Below are positions 32,283-40,520 of a stretch of DNA of 64,000 nt, one piece after another (positions within the stretch are counted from its first letter, which is position 1; the number at the start of each line of letters is the position of its first letter). This DNA comes from Tsukamurella tyrosinosolvens (GTDB taxonomy: Bacteria; Actinomycetota; Actinomycetes; Mycobacteriales; Mycobacteriaceae). A program made the position numbers and the translations under genes. The DNA is taken from the NCBI RefSeq assembly GCF_900104775.1, contig NZ_FNSA01000003.1, forward strand, positions 3,224,001-3,288,000, read 5' to 3'. The notes under the pieces were generated by a model that did no database searches, had not been told where the DNA came from, and saw only the letters and a list, made by a program, of their open reading frames with translations.

Positions 32283-32633
32283 TCAGCCGACGGGGATCCA
32301 GATCGGCCCGAGCCAGAAGCCCCAGTGGTTGCGCCCCTGATCCCAGACCGGCGTGTGCCACGCTCCCTGCCGGTACACCGGCCCGGGCCGCCAGTTCGGG
32401 TTCTGCCCGTTCGGCCGCAGGGCGACCTGGCGCGGAACCTGGTTCGGCGCGGGCCGGGCTAGAGGCCGCGGGGCGGGCTTCGCGGCGGGGCGGGTGCCCT
32501 GGCCGACGCCCGGCGCGCCGGGCTGAGCCGGGTTCGGCGCAGCCGCGGCGGCGCCGGCACCGACCGTGGCGAGGCCGCCGACCACGGTCGCTCCGAGGAG
32601 TGCGGATCCGATCATCTTCGTCATCGTCGTCAT
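32283..32633 (-). CDS. Small secreted Pro/Arg-rich protein
   Basis: A 116-residue hypothetical protein. A signal peptide (ALLGATVVGGLATVGAGAAAAAP, about 11-33) precedes a Pro/Ala/Gln/Arg-rich low-complexity stretch (34-78) and an aromatic C-terminus (GAWHTPVWDQGRNHWGFWLGPIWIP). The Trp-rich tail resembles small exported actinobacterial proteins of unknown role. Start ATG 32633 lacks a clear ribosome site. No family is recognised. Confidence 0.6.
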   Translation of the reverse strand: MTTMTKMIGSALLGATVVGGLATVGAGAAAAAPNPAQPGAPGVGQGTRPAAKPAPRPLARPAPNQVPRQVALRPNGQNPNWRPGPVYRQGAWHTPVWDQGRNHWGFWLGPIWIPVG

Positions 32634-32710
32634 GTCGGCAAGCCTGACGGCCGGTCCTGCGCGCGAGCATGACGCAGCCTGCGGATTCGCTGGGACCCGT
32701 CAGGGACCCG

Positions 32711-33946
32711 TCAGGCGGTCACGGCGGGCACGCCGACGGCGCTCCCCTCGGCGGGGGCACCTGCGGCGGTACCGGCGGCGCGGCGGGGTGCGCGCAGTCG
32801 CGGCGGGACCATGCTGCGGGACGCGAGAGCGTCGTCGGCGGCGAGGCCGAACCGGCCGCGGTACGCCTCCGCATCGATCCGGTGCATCGGAAGGTGCGGC
32901 GCGAGCATCGCCATCCACAGTCCGCACAGGTGGCACTGCACCCGGTCGCCGTCGTCGTCCAGCAGGCCCTCCCGCGAGCGCATCAGGTCGCCCAGCGCGG
33001 TCGTGTACTCGGCGTGCGCGGCCATCCGCCCCAGGAGCTCGGCGACCCGGGGGTCGGTGGCGTCGATGCGGGTGCGGAACTGCGCGGGGCTCAGGTGCTC
33101 GAGGACGCAGCGCCGCAGCTCGAGGTACTGGTCGAGCAGCCCTTCGCGCTCCATCGCGTGCTCGAAGGCGGTGCGCGGGGCGGCGTGCCCGTCGTGCTCG
33201 GTACGCGAGCCCCACCGCGCCGGCGTGCGGGCCGAGCCTCGGCGGCGACCGCTGATCCGGCCGTGCGCCGCGACGTGGTTGTCGACGCTCGCGAACCACA
33301 GACCGCACGCCGGGCACTGCTTGAGTGCACCGCCCGGGGCGTCGACGGCCGCCGGCACGGTGAACGCCGCGGGGTCGTGGCTCCACGCGTCGATGATCGC
33401 CACCGTCACGGAGGCGGCATCGGTGCCGACCCGGTCGGCGAGGCGGCTCGGCCCCAGCCCGTTCGCCGCGGCCCAGTTGGCCGCCTCGGCCCAGGTGGCC
33501 CAGGGCGCATCCGGCGGCAGTTCGGTCAGCGGGACCCCCCTGCCGGGCGGCGGGGGCTCCAGGGCGCCGTCCAGGCCTGCGGGAGAGGCACGTGGGCGCA
33601 CGGGGCGGCCACCGGTCCGCACAGGTTCGACGGTCCGCTGTCGGCTCGCGGGCCGGGCGCGCGTCGTCTTGGGGCGCTGCCGCCCGCGCCGGTGCACCAC
33701 GCGGTGCGCCTCGACGTCGGAGAACCAGATCCCGCACTCGGGGCACTGCTCCACGCCCACCGGTGGCACCACAGCGGCCGGTCTGGTGAACAGGTGCGGG
33801 TACCGTGCCCACTCGTCCGCGATCGCCAGCAGCGCGTCGATCCGGGTGACTCCTTCGCGCTGGGCGATCGCGCCCACGCCGAAGCCGCCGGCCGCCGCCC
33901 AATTAGCAGCGGCGACCCAGCGCGGATCGTGAGACTGCTCGGGCAT
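32711..33946 (-). CDS. Triple zinc-finger protein (Ros/MucR-like fingers) with internal duplication
   Basis: A 411-residue protein with three C-x2-C-x9-H-x3-H fingers: C68/C71/H81/H85, C211/C214/H224/H228, C338/C341/H351/H355. The last, CHLCGLWMAMLAPHLPMH then AYRGRFGL, closely resembles the Ros/MucR finger, where EYR-x-x-(W/F)GL follows. Residues 8-90 and 148-232 are an internal repeat: ANWAAA, an HTH-like helix pair (IAQREGVTRIDALLAI and LADRVGTDAASVTVAI), FT-x-PAAV, then a finger. The linkers are Arg/Pro-rich and suit nucleic-acid contact. A DNA-binding regulator is likely; target and partners are unknown. Confidence 0.65.
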   Translation of the reverse strand: MPEQSHDPRWVAAANWAAAGGFGVGAIAQREGVTRIDALLAIADEWARYPHLFTRPAAVVPPVGVEQCPECGIWFSDVEAHRVVHRRGRQRPKTTRARPASRQRTVEPVRTGGRPVRPRASPAGLDGALEPPPPGRGVPLTELPPDAPWATWAEAANWAAANGLGPSRLADRVGTDAASVTVAIIDAWSHDPAAFTVPAAVDAPGGALKQCPACGLWFASVDNHVAAHGRISGRRRGSARTPARWGSRTEHDGHAAPRTAFEHAMEREGLLDQYLELRRCVLEHLSPAQFRTRIDATDPRVAELLGRMAAHAEYTTALGDLMRSREGLLDDDGDRVQCHLCGLWMAMLAPHLPMHRIDAEAYRGRFGLAADDALASRSMVPPRLRAPRRAAGTAAGAPAEGSAVGVPAVTA

Positions 33947-34005
33947 GCCTTTCAGAATGCATCATCGTGTCAACCCCAGGTGTTCTGACACGCCCGTCCG
34001 AGTAT

Positions 34006-35664
34006 CTATTCCTGGACGACGGAGAGGTCGCCCGCGGCGTGCTGAGCGCGGAGCACCTTCTTGTCGAACTTGCCCACGGAGGTCTTCGGCACCTCCGCGA
34101 TGAACGCCCAATTGTCGGGGATCTGCCACTTCGCGAACTTCCCGGCGAGGTGTTCCTGCAGCTCAGCGATGGTGACCTCCGCGCCCGGCTGGAGCACCAC
34201 CGCGACCAGCGGCCGCTCGTCCCACTTCGGGTCGGGCACGCCGATCGCCACCGCCTCGAGCACCGCCGGGTGCGCCATCACCTCGTTCTCGAGCTCGACG
34301 GAGCTGATCCACTCGCCGCCGGACTTGATCACGTCCTTCGAGCGGTCGACGAGGGTCACGTAGCCGTCGGCGGACAACTTGCCGATGTCGCCCGTGCGCA
34401 ACCAGCCGCCCTCGAACTTGTCGGGCCCCACCGGCTCGGACCCCTCCGGGCTGTAGTAGCTACCGGTGACCCACGGTCCGCGGACCTGCACCTCGCCCTG
34501 CGTCTCGCCGTCCGCCGGCACCACCTCGCCCAGGTCGTCGACGAGCCTGCCCTGCACGCCCGGGAAGAACCGGCCCTGGGTGTTCCGGTAGGCCCACGCG
34601 TCCTCGCCCGTCACCCCACGCGGCGGCCACGCGATGCTGGCGAGTGGCGACGTCTCCGTCATGCCCCACGCCTGCACGATCTGCACGCCGTGCCGGTCGA
34701 GCGCCTTGGCGAGGCTCAGCGGGACCGCCGAGCCGCCGCACGCGATGTGCCGCAGATGGCTGATGTCCTGCGGGTGCGCGTCCAGGTGGTTGACGATGCC
34801 GATCCACACCGCCGGCACCGCGGCGGAGATGGTCGGCCTCTCCTCGGCGAGGAGGCGGGCCATCGGCTCGGGCTGTAGGTAGCGGTCCGGCAGGATCAGC
34901 GAGGCGCCCGACATGAGCGCCCCGAACGGCGTGCCCCAGCTCATCGCGTGGAACATCGGCACGATCGGCAGCACGGTGTCGTTCGGACCCATCCCGAGGC
35001 CGTAGCTCGCGCAGACCGCGGTGGAGTGCAGCCAGATGCTGCGGTGGCTGTACATGACGCCCTTGGGGTCACCGGTGGTGCCGGAGGTGTAGCAGGCGGC
35101 CGCCGCCGCGCGCTCGTCGATCTCGGGCCAGTCGTACTCGTCGGCCTGCGCGTCGAGCAGGTCGCGGTAGTCGTGCAGCTGCACGCCCGCCGGTGCCTCC
35201 ACCTCGTCCTTGTTCCCGTCGACCACGATGACGTGCTCGATGGTGGTCATGCCGCCGATCGCGGCGTTGAGCTGCGGGATCAGGCTGCCGTCGGTGATGA
35301 TCACGCGGTCGGCGGCGTGGTTGGCGATGTAGGTGATCTGGTCCGGGAACAGCCGGATGTTGATGGTGTGCAGCACGCTGCCCATCGCGGGGATCGCGAC
35401 GTACGCGGTCATGTGCTCGTTGTTGTTCCACTGGAACGTGCCGACGCGGTCGCCCGGGACGACGCCGAGGGCCTTCAGCGCGTTCGCGAGGCGGGCGGCC
35501 TCGCGCCCCATCTCGCCGAAGCTCATCCGGGTCGTCTTCTCGGGCGTCCACGTGGCGACCTCGGCGGCGTCCGCGTACCACGTCGTGGCGTGGCGGAGCA
35601 GCGTCGCCAGTGACAGGTGCTCGTCTTGCATCGTGGAGGTCAGGGGCAGGATCCGCTCAGGCAT
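34006..35664 (-). CDS. Acyl-CoA synthetase (FadD family)
   Basis: An ANL-superfamily ligase of about 552 residues that activates a fatty acid to acyl-AMP and then acyl-CoA. The AMP motif is CYTSGTTGDPKGVMYSHRS; the later GMTETSPLAS, GGWLRTGDIG and terminal TSVGKFDKK with the catalytic Lys complete the set. HTINIRLFPDQITYI is typical of the medium/long-chain FadD group. The start is uncertain: ATG 35664 (MPERILPL) is used; ATG 35682 and 35631 are alternatives and none has a strong ribosome site. It stands alone on this strand. Confidence 0.92.
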   Translation of the reverse strand: MPERILPLTSTMQDEHLSLATLLRHATTWYADAAEVATWTPEKTTRMSFGEMGREAARLANALKALGVVPGDRVGTFQWNNNEHMTAYVAIPAMGSVLHTINIRLFPDQITYIANHAADRVIITDGSLIPQLNAAIGGMTTIEHVIVVDGNKDEVEAPAGVQLHDYRDLLDAQADEYDWPEIDERAAAAACYTSGTTGDPKGVMYSHRSIWLHSTAVCASYGLGMGPNDTVLPIVPMFHAMSWGTPFGALMSGASLILPDRYLQPEPMARLLAEERPTISAAVPAVWIGIVNHLDAHPQDISHLRHIACGGSAVPLSLAKALDRHGVQIVQAWGMTETSPLASIAWPPRGVTGEDAWAYRNTQGRFFPGVQGRLVDDLGEVVPADGETQGEVQVRGPWVTGSYYSPEGSEPVGPDKFEGGWLRTGDIGKLSADGYVTLVDRSKDVIKSGGEWISSVELENEVMAHPAVLEAVAIGVPDPKWDERPLVAVVLQPGAEVTIAELQEHLAGKFAKWQIPDNWAFIAEVPKTSVGKFDKKVLRAQHAAGDLSVVQE

Positions 35665-35727
35665 GGACCATGCGTACCGCATGTCCGACGGTGCGCGGCC
35701 CGGTTTCGGCCAGCTCACCGGGACGGC

Positions 35728-36417
35728 TCAGGCGACCGACCGGAACAGCTGCAGGTCCGTCGCGGCGCCGAGGCCCGACTCGAGTCCCGCTTCCGGGCTC
35801 CGCCTGTCGCCGGGCCGCCGGTCGCCCGGGCGCCAGTCGTCGAGGAAGACCCGCACCATCCAGCCCGTGAACTGCCCCGAGTCCTCGTCGAAGCCGGACG
35901 GCTGGGAGACCTCCAGGCGAACCGCTGCGCCGTCGTCGCAGTAGAGGAGCACCCAGGTGCCGGCGAGCGCACCGTCGAACCGGGCCGCGGGGCGGAGGTC
36001 CGCGAGCGGGAACAACACCTCGTCGGGCCGGAAGGAATCCGCGGTTGCCGTCCCCTTGCGCCGGACCATGCGCGGCCCGTGTGCCGACCCGGCGCTGCCG
36101 GTGGCCTCGTCGCCGCTCATCACCGTGAGCGTGCGGCGGCTGGCGATGTGCCGGCTTGCGGGCTGGCCGCGCCTGTTGTCCGGGAACCACCGTCCCGTCG
36201 CCGCGAGCCGCCGGCGCAGCTCCGCGACGAGTTCGACCCAGCGCACGAAGCCCGGCGCCATGGGCGGGGCGAAGTGGTCGAGCGCATCGGCTGCGCGCTC
36301 CCCCGCTGTCACGGCGGCGTACAGGTCCTCGATCTCGATGTCCATGGCGCGCAGGAAGTCCGCCGCCCGATCGGGCGGGACGATCTGCGCGGTGAGCAGT
36401 GGCTCCAGGTCCGACAT
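35728..36417 (-). CDS. Hypothetical protein
   Basis: A soluble 229-residue protein I do not recognise. The first ~75 residues are helical (MSDLEPLLTAQIVPPDRAADFLRAMDIE...), followed by a basic middle part and a C-terminal beta-rich region (WVLLYCDDGAAVRLEVSQ...TGWMVRVFLDDW) ending in a short Arg/Asp/Gly repeat (RPGDRRPGDRR). No signal, membrane segment or catalytic motif. It lies 63 bases upstream of the acyl-CoA synthetase on the same strand and could share its transcript. Confidence 0.55.
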   Translation of the reverse strand: MSDLEPLLTAQIVPPDRAADFLRAMDIEIEDLYAAVTAGERAADALDHFAPPMAPGFVRWVELVAELRRRLAATGRWFPDNRRGQPASRHIASRRTLTVMSGDEATGSAGSAHGPRMVRRKGTATADSFRPDEVLFPLADLRPAARFDGALAGTWVLLYCDDGAAVRLEVSQPSGFDEDSGQFTGWMVRVFLDDWRPGDRRPGDRRSPEAGLESGLGAATDLQLFRSVA

Positions 36418-36577
36418 CGTGCCCCCTTCGACGATGCCCGAACGGTAGCGCCGGGCACTGACAGTCTCGTGAACTCAGCGGTTCCCAGCGGCCTCACAGC
36501 GAACTCCACGGCGGGAGCGCGAATGGGCCGATACCGTTCCTTTCGTCGCGGATGCCGACTCCGCCGGAAGGACCGTC

Positions 36578-37477
36578 ATGCGCACCTACGAGGGACGCCC
36601 CCTGCCCCGCCCGCACGAGGAGGTCGTCGACCAGGGGCTGAGCTTCGATCTCGGCACGCTGATGAGCCGACGGCGGATGCTCGCCGCGCTCGGCATCGGT
36701 GCCGCCGGGGTCGGGCTGGCGGCGTGCGGAACGAGTTCTCCGGGCGGATCGACGGCGTCCGCCACCGCACCCTCTTCCGCGGCAGGCTCGGCTCCGACGA
36801 TCGCGACCCTCGCCGAGATCCCGGAGGAGACGGCGGGACCGTACCCTGGCGACGGGTCGAACGGGCCCGACGTGTTGGAGACCGACGGCGTGGTGCGCAG
36901 CGACATCCGGTCGAGCTTCGGCGCGATGTCCGGCACCGCGGACGGCGTGCCAATGACCCTCGAGCTGACGGTGCGCGACCTCGCGCGCGACGGTGCGCCC
37001 TTCGCGGGCGCCGCCGTGTATGTCTGGCACTGCGATCGCGAGGGCCGCTACTCGCTGTACACCGCCGGCGCGACCGACCAGAACTACCTGCGCGGCGTGC
37101 AGATCGCCGACGATGCCGCGGTCGTGCGCTTCACCAGCATCTTCCCCGCCTGCTACGAGGGGCGGTGGCCGCACGTCCACTTCGAGGTCTACCGCGACCG
37201 GGCCGACATCACCGACGCGACGGCGGCCATCGCCACCTCACAGCTGGCCTTCCCGAAGGATGTCTGCGACGCCGTCTACGCCACCGCGGGGTACGAGTCG
37301 TCGGTGCGAACGTTCAGTCGCGTGTCACTGGCCTCCGACAGCGTCTTCCGCGAGGACGGCGAGCATCAGCTGGCCACCGTCACCGGTGACGTACGGGCCG
37401 GCTACCGCTCGTCCTTGCCGGTGGGGGTGGATACGCGGACCGACCCGGCTACGCGAGGCGGGTCGGGTCGACGGTGA
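36578..37477 (+). CDS. Intradiol ring-cleavage dioxygenase-like lipoprotein
   Basis: A 299-residue exported member of the catechol/protocatechuate dioxygenase fold. The N-terminus holds SRRRMLAALGIGAAGVGLAAC, i.e. an RR-type (possibly Tat) signal with lipidation at Cys50. The Fe(III) ligand set is visible: Y158 (EGRYSLY), Y193 (CYEGRWPHVHF), H199 and H201. AGPYPGDG and the DQNYLRG motif are family-typical. Extracytoplasmic intradiol enzymes occur in actinobacteria, but their substrates are unclear and no aromatic pathway adjoins. GGAAGGA precedes the ATG. It overlaps the convergent Uma2 remnant by 29 bases. Confidence 0.85.
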   Translation: MRTYEGRPLPRPHEEVVDQGLSFDLGTLMSRRRMLAALGIGAAGVGLAACGTSSPGGSTASATAPSSAAGSAPTIATLAEIPEETAGPYPGDGSNGPDVLETDGVVRSDIRSSFGAMSGTADGVPMTLELTVRDLARDGAPFAGAAVYVWHCDREGRYSLYTAGATDQNYLRGVQIADDAAVVRFTSIFPACYEGRWPHVHFEVYRDRADITDATAAIATSQLAFPKDVCDAVYATAGYESSVRTFSRVSLASDSVFREDGEHQLATVTGDVRAGYRSSLPVGVDTRTDPATRGGSGRR

Positions 37478-37796
37478 CCGCGAACGGCTCGGAAGCTGTT
37501 CTTGTCACCGTGACGGATTCGTATCCGTCGTCGGAGAAGGCGAGCGCTTCGAGCATGGACGCGTCCAGGTCGACGATCCAGTAGTGGGGAATCCCTGCGT
37601 CGGCGTACTCACTCCGCATCATCACCAGGTCGACCCGGCGGGTGCCGGGCGACAGCACCTCAACGGCGAGCAGCACATCGGCCGCTGAGTGCGGCTCCTG
37701 CGCCCCTTCGTGAAGCTCCACGCGCGACGCCGTGGCTTCCCCCAAGGCGCGCCACTCCTCCAGCGAAAGGCGGTGCGGTCGAGTCGCAGCGGCCAA
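37449..37796 (-). pseudogene. Uma2-family (PD-(D/E)XK-like) protein, internally deleted
   Basis: A 115-residue frame that starts and ends like a Uma2/DUF820 protein but lacks the middle. LSLEEWRALGEATASRVELHEG is the usual N-terminus; the next residues jump straight to ADVLLAVEVLSPGTRRVDLV and GIPHYWIVDLD, so roughly 60-80 residues normally between them are missing. The position usually held by the catalytic Lys (DxVxKRxEYA) is Met here (DLVMMRSEYA). TTG start. An in-frame deletion derivative, probably non-functional, is the best reading. Confidence 0.6.
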
Positions 37797-38235
37797 CGCC
37801 CGACTCTAGGACGACGTCGCGACGTGTTTGCGGGCCCGCTGAGGGCGGCGGCCTGTTCCGAGCTGTCGAGAAGGCGGCCGCCGGCGCCGGTGCTGCGCGT
37901 AGTTCCGAGCCGGGGCCCGCCATCGAGAGAAGAGCGAGTGGGGATCTGCCCTCGGCGGGAGTTCCGCCGAACCGCTGACCTGAGACTACCGCGATGCCGA
38001 AGACCGCCACCAAAAACTTGTCAGTGGGCGGTGCGATGCTCCTTCCATCAGGTCCTGGGGAGGATGAAATGACCGCATGCACAGCCATTCTGACGTGAAC
38101 TAACAGTCACCACTTCTGACGGGCGCGTTCTGCGCACCGTCGGCCTGATCCACCGGAGCCGAGGGCTCCACTCACGACGTGAGGCACTTCCCGCCTCCCG
38201 TCGACTTCACTGATCCCAAGAATCGAGGATTCGTC
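37797..38235. other. 439-base intergenic stretch with paired hairpins
   Basis: No convincing gene. The open frames on either strand have low-complexity translations unlike proteins. Composition is less GC-rich around 38010-38110. Two small perfect hairpins lie back to back before the DUF4352-like gene: GGAGCC-GAG-GGCTCC (38155-38169) and CTCACG-A-CGTGAG (38171-38183). They could be a 5' UTR structure or an operator. Confidence 0.5.
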
Positions 38236-38901
38236 ATGTCTCAGCAGCCCTTCCCGCTGCAGCCCGAGCAGCCCGGTCAGCCCTACGCCGGACAGCCGTA
38301 TCCCGGGCAGCCCGCACCATACGGCGCTCCGCCCGCTCCCCCTGCCAAGAAGAAGCGCAAGTGGCCGTGGATCGTGCTGGCGGTGATCGCCTTCCTGGTA
38401 GTCGTCTCCGTCGCCACCGGCGGCGGTGACAAGGACGAGGCGACCGCCGCCGGCGGCACCACGACGGGGGCCGCGCCCACCACAAAGGCGGACCCGAAGG
38501 CCGAGGGCCTGAACACGCCCGTGCGCGACGGGAAGTTCGAGTTCGTGGTCACCGGTGTGCAGACCGGACTCGCTGAGGTGGGCGACAACCCGTACCTCGC
38601 GAAGAAGGCCCAGGGCCAGTTCGTCGTCGTCGCGATGACGGTGAAGAACATCGGCACCAAGCCGCAGAGCTTCAGCCCGTCGTCGCAGAAGGTGAAGGAC
38701 GTCCAGGGTCGCTCGTTCGAGTCGGACTCCATGGCGCAGATCGCGCTCGGCGACTCCGACGTGCCGGTGTGGGACAACATCAACCCCGGCAACACGGTGC
38801 AGGTCAAGGTCGTCTTCGACATGCCCAAGGACGCCGAGCCCGCCACCATCGAGCTGCACGACTCGATGTTCTCGGGCGGCGCCAAGGTCGCGCTGAAGTA
38901 G
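38236..38901 (+). CDS. Membrane-anchored DUF4352-like protein
   Basis: A 221-residue protein: a Pro/Gln/Tyr-rich cytoplasmic N-terminus (about 1-40, [16 protein letters not shown]), a KKKRK stop-transfer, one helix ([19 protein letters not shown], about 43-62), then an extracytoplasmic immunoglobulin-like domain ([12 protein letters not shown]...[20 protein letters not shown]...[20 protein letters not shown]), the DUF4352 pattern found in many mycobacterial membrane and secreted antigens. ATG 38236 has GAGGA upstream. Role unknown; solute or envelope-component binding is possible. Confidence 0.75.
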   Translation: MSQQPFPLQPEQPGQPYAGQPYPGQPAPYGAPPAPPAKKKRKWPWIVLAVIAFLVVVSVATGGGDKDEATAAGGTTTGAAPTTKADPKAEGLNTPVRDGKFEFVVTGVQTGLAEVGDNPYLAKKAQGQFVVVAMTVKNIGTKPQSFSPSSQKVKDVQGRSFESDSMAQIALGDSDVPVWDNINPGNTVQVKVVFDMPKDAEPATIELHDSMFSGGAKVALK

Positions 38902-38910
38902 TCGACAGGA

Positions 38911-38943
38911 GCTCCGGACCACCGTCTCGGCGGTGGCCGGAGC
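38911..38943 (+). terminator. Hairpin terminator after the DUF4352-like gene
   Basis: A 13-bp stem interrupted by one bulged A (left 38911-38924, right 38931-38943) with a six-base loop lies nine bases after the stop at 38901. Confidence 0.65.
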
Positions 38944-38973
38944 GCCACAACCGCGCCTAGCATTGTGTTATCG

Positions 38974-38990
38974 CGTCGATCTGATCGACG
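38974..38990 (+). promoter_or_regulatory. Palindromic operator candidate before the ParD-like gene
   Basis: CGTCGATC-T-GATCGACG is a perfect 8-bp inverted repeat with a one-base centre, between a -10-like TAGCAT (38958-38963) and the ribosome site GGAGGAGGA before ATG 39004. Autoregulated antitoxin genes commonly carry such a site at this position. Confidence 0.5.
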
Positions 38991-39003
38991 GAGGAGGACC
39001 ACG

Positions 39004-39279
39004 ATGTCGCACACAGTCCGAATCGCCGACGACATCGTCGAACACGCCCACGCCGAAGCCGCTCGACGAGGCAGATCCGTTGCCGGCCAGATCGATCATT
39101 GGGTCAGGGTCGGCCGAGAGATCACGCACGACACCCCTTCACGACGCCGTGTTGAGGCCGCCCGTGCTGGAACCTTCCCCATCAGTGCTCTCACCCCCGA
39201 AGAAGCGCGGCTGTACGGCGCACTCTTCCGGGTGGAACTCCAGCAGAGACTGTACGAGACCGATTTCGGCGAGATGTGA
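39004..39279 (+). pseudogene. ParD-like antitoxin, truncated by an in-frame TGA
   Basis: A 91-residue product starting MSHTVRIADDIVEHAHAEAARRGRSVAGQIDHWVRVGRE, the helix pattern of ParD-like antitoxins (DUF3423-type). Translation stops at TGA 39277-39279 after YETDFGEM. The same frame continues for 31 coding-like codons (EGIVTVVLDDQGRLVEH...) that resemble the normal C-terminus of this family, so the TGA looks like a nonsense mutation. GGAGGAGGACCACG gives a strong ribosome site. The 91-residue N-terminal DNA-binding part may still be made. Confidence 0.65.
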
Positions 39280-39375
39280 GCCGCGGAGGGAATCGTCACC
39301 GTTGTCCTGGACGACCAGGGCCGCCTCGTCGAACACCACCCCGATGGCACGGAGGCCGTCCTTTCGGACGATTGA
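39280..39375 (+). other. In-frame tail of the ParD-like gene beyond the TGA, plus toxin-start stub
   Basis: Thirty-one codons in the frame of the antitoxin, ending at TGA 39373-39375, encode VTVVLDDQGRLVEHHPDG and flanking residues, a strand-turn-strand tail expected on an intact antitoxin. Two bases later, ATG 39378 opens a 23-codon frame starting MTNRLD, which resembles the first residues of zeta-type toxins found after this antitoxin class, then diverges and ends at 39449. Confidence 0.45.
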
Positions 39376-39469
39376 CAATGACCAACCGCCTCGACGCCGC
39401 CGAGCCAACGAAATCTCAGTGCTACGAGACGCCGGTACATTCGAGGTAGGGCTCTGGAGGAGGTTCGAG

Positions 39470-40480
39470 ATGGCGGAGACGGTGCCCCAGGAGATCGCCC
39501 AGCGGGTGACCACGGCGGCGGACGCGGTCCCGGTCGGGCGGGAGCAGGCGCAGGCCGCGGCGCACGACGCGGCCCACTTCCTGCAGAACCTCCGCGCGAC
39601 CGCGATCGACGACGCCTACCGGCGGTTCACCGCGAGCAACACCCCCGGCTACCTGGCACACCTGCAATACGGGCCGCCACCCCAGATCAAGAAGGGCGCG
39701 GTCGTCGCGGTCGTGATGCTCTTCGGTGCCTTCCTGGTCAGCGATGCCATCGCGACGGTGGGCGTGGGCGCGTTCCTCCTACTACTCCTCGCGGTTGCGG
39801 GGGTGCTCGGCGTGCACGGATGGCGGGTCAGCAAGTACCGCCGGGGACTCGCCGAGCGGGAGCAGGCGCGCCTCGACGCGAATCCGTGGCCGTTCCGGGC
39901 CGAGCGCACGCCCGCGTACAACCCCGAGGCGGAACCGGGCCAGACCCGGGTGGAGACGCGGCTCCTGGGCGTCGCGGTCCTGCTCACCGAGGAGATCCGC
40001 CGCTCCCCCGCGTGGAACAACCCGCTGCTCGATCAGCACCGCGTCCGGATCAACCTCGACGCCACTCTGCAAGACATCAGCCACCGTGCCTACCGCGTGT
40101 GGCGCATGCGCACCGACACCCCGCGGCCGTCGGGCGCCTCGCCGGCCACTCCCGCGCTGGCCCAGCACATCGACGAGTACACCCACGCCGCCCGCCTGGC
40201 CGAGGACGCCCTCCGCGATCACGTCGCGGCCCTCGCCGAGTACCTCGGCGAACTGCGCCCCGTCGAACGGCTCCTCGGCGACCTGCAGATCCTCGACCGC
40301 ACCAACAGCAGCGCGCACCGCGAGCTGCTCGACCAGCTCTACCGCGACGCCGTCGGCAACGAGGCCGACGCGCTGCGCTTCCAGCACCACGCCGACGAGC
40401 TGCGCGACCTGCAGGCCAGCCTCGACGCCCAGTTCCACTTCCTCCGCGAGCAGGTGGCCCGCACCAACCTGCTGCGCTGA
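39470..40480 (+). CDS. Hypothetical two-helix membrane protein
   Basis: A 336-residue protein of no family I recognise. After a helical N-terminus (~70 residues) come two adjacent hydrophobic helices (about 75-95 and 98-117: AVVAVVMLFGAFLVSDAI, AFLLLLLAVAGVLGVHG). The remaining ~215 residues are soluble and strongly helical, heptad-like near the end (LRDLQASLDAQFHFLREQV), suggesting a cytoplasmic coiled coil. GGAGGAGG precedes ATG 39470, and TACATT (39436-39441) is a plausible -10. The ankyrin gene follows after 40 bases and is probably co-transcribed. Confidence 0.7.
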   Translation: MAETVPQEIAQRVTTAADAVPVGREQAQAAAHDAAHFLQNLRATAIDDAYRRFTASNTPGYLAHLQYGPPPQIKKGAVVAVVMLFGAFLVSDAIATVGVGAFLLLLLAVAGVLGVHGWRVSKYRRGLAEREQARLDANPWPFRAERTPAYNPEAEPGQTRVETRLLGVAVLLTEEIRRSPAWNNPLLDQHRVRINLDATLQDISHRAYRVWRMRTDTPRPSGASPATPALAQHIDEYTHAARLAEDALRDHVAALAEYLGELRPVERLLGDLQILDRTNSSAHRELLDQLYRDAVGNEADALRFQHHADELRDLQASLDAQFHFLREQVARTNLLR

Positions 40481-40520
40481 CCGCGACACCCAACCGGGCG
40501 AGCACCGACCGAGAGGCGCC

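Noticed and set aside
32692-32713. Tandem 11-bp repeat GGGACCCGTCA x2 at the end of the zinc-finger gene
   Set aside because: Only two copies; the second supplies the stop codon. Too short to call a functional repeat.
37660-38088. Minus-strand frame of 142 codons in the intergenic stretch after the Uma2 remnant
   Set aside because: Pro/Ala/Arg-rich, no ribosome site, overlaps the Uma2 frame; nothing recognisable.
38010-38110. Possible short gene starting at ATG 38069 after GGGGAGGATGAA
   Set aside because: The ribosome site looks good but the frame ends after ten codons; no support for a real peptide.
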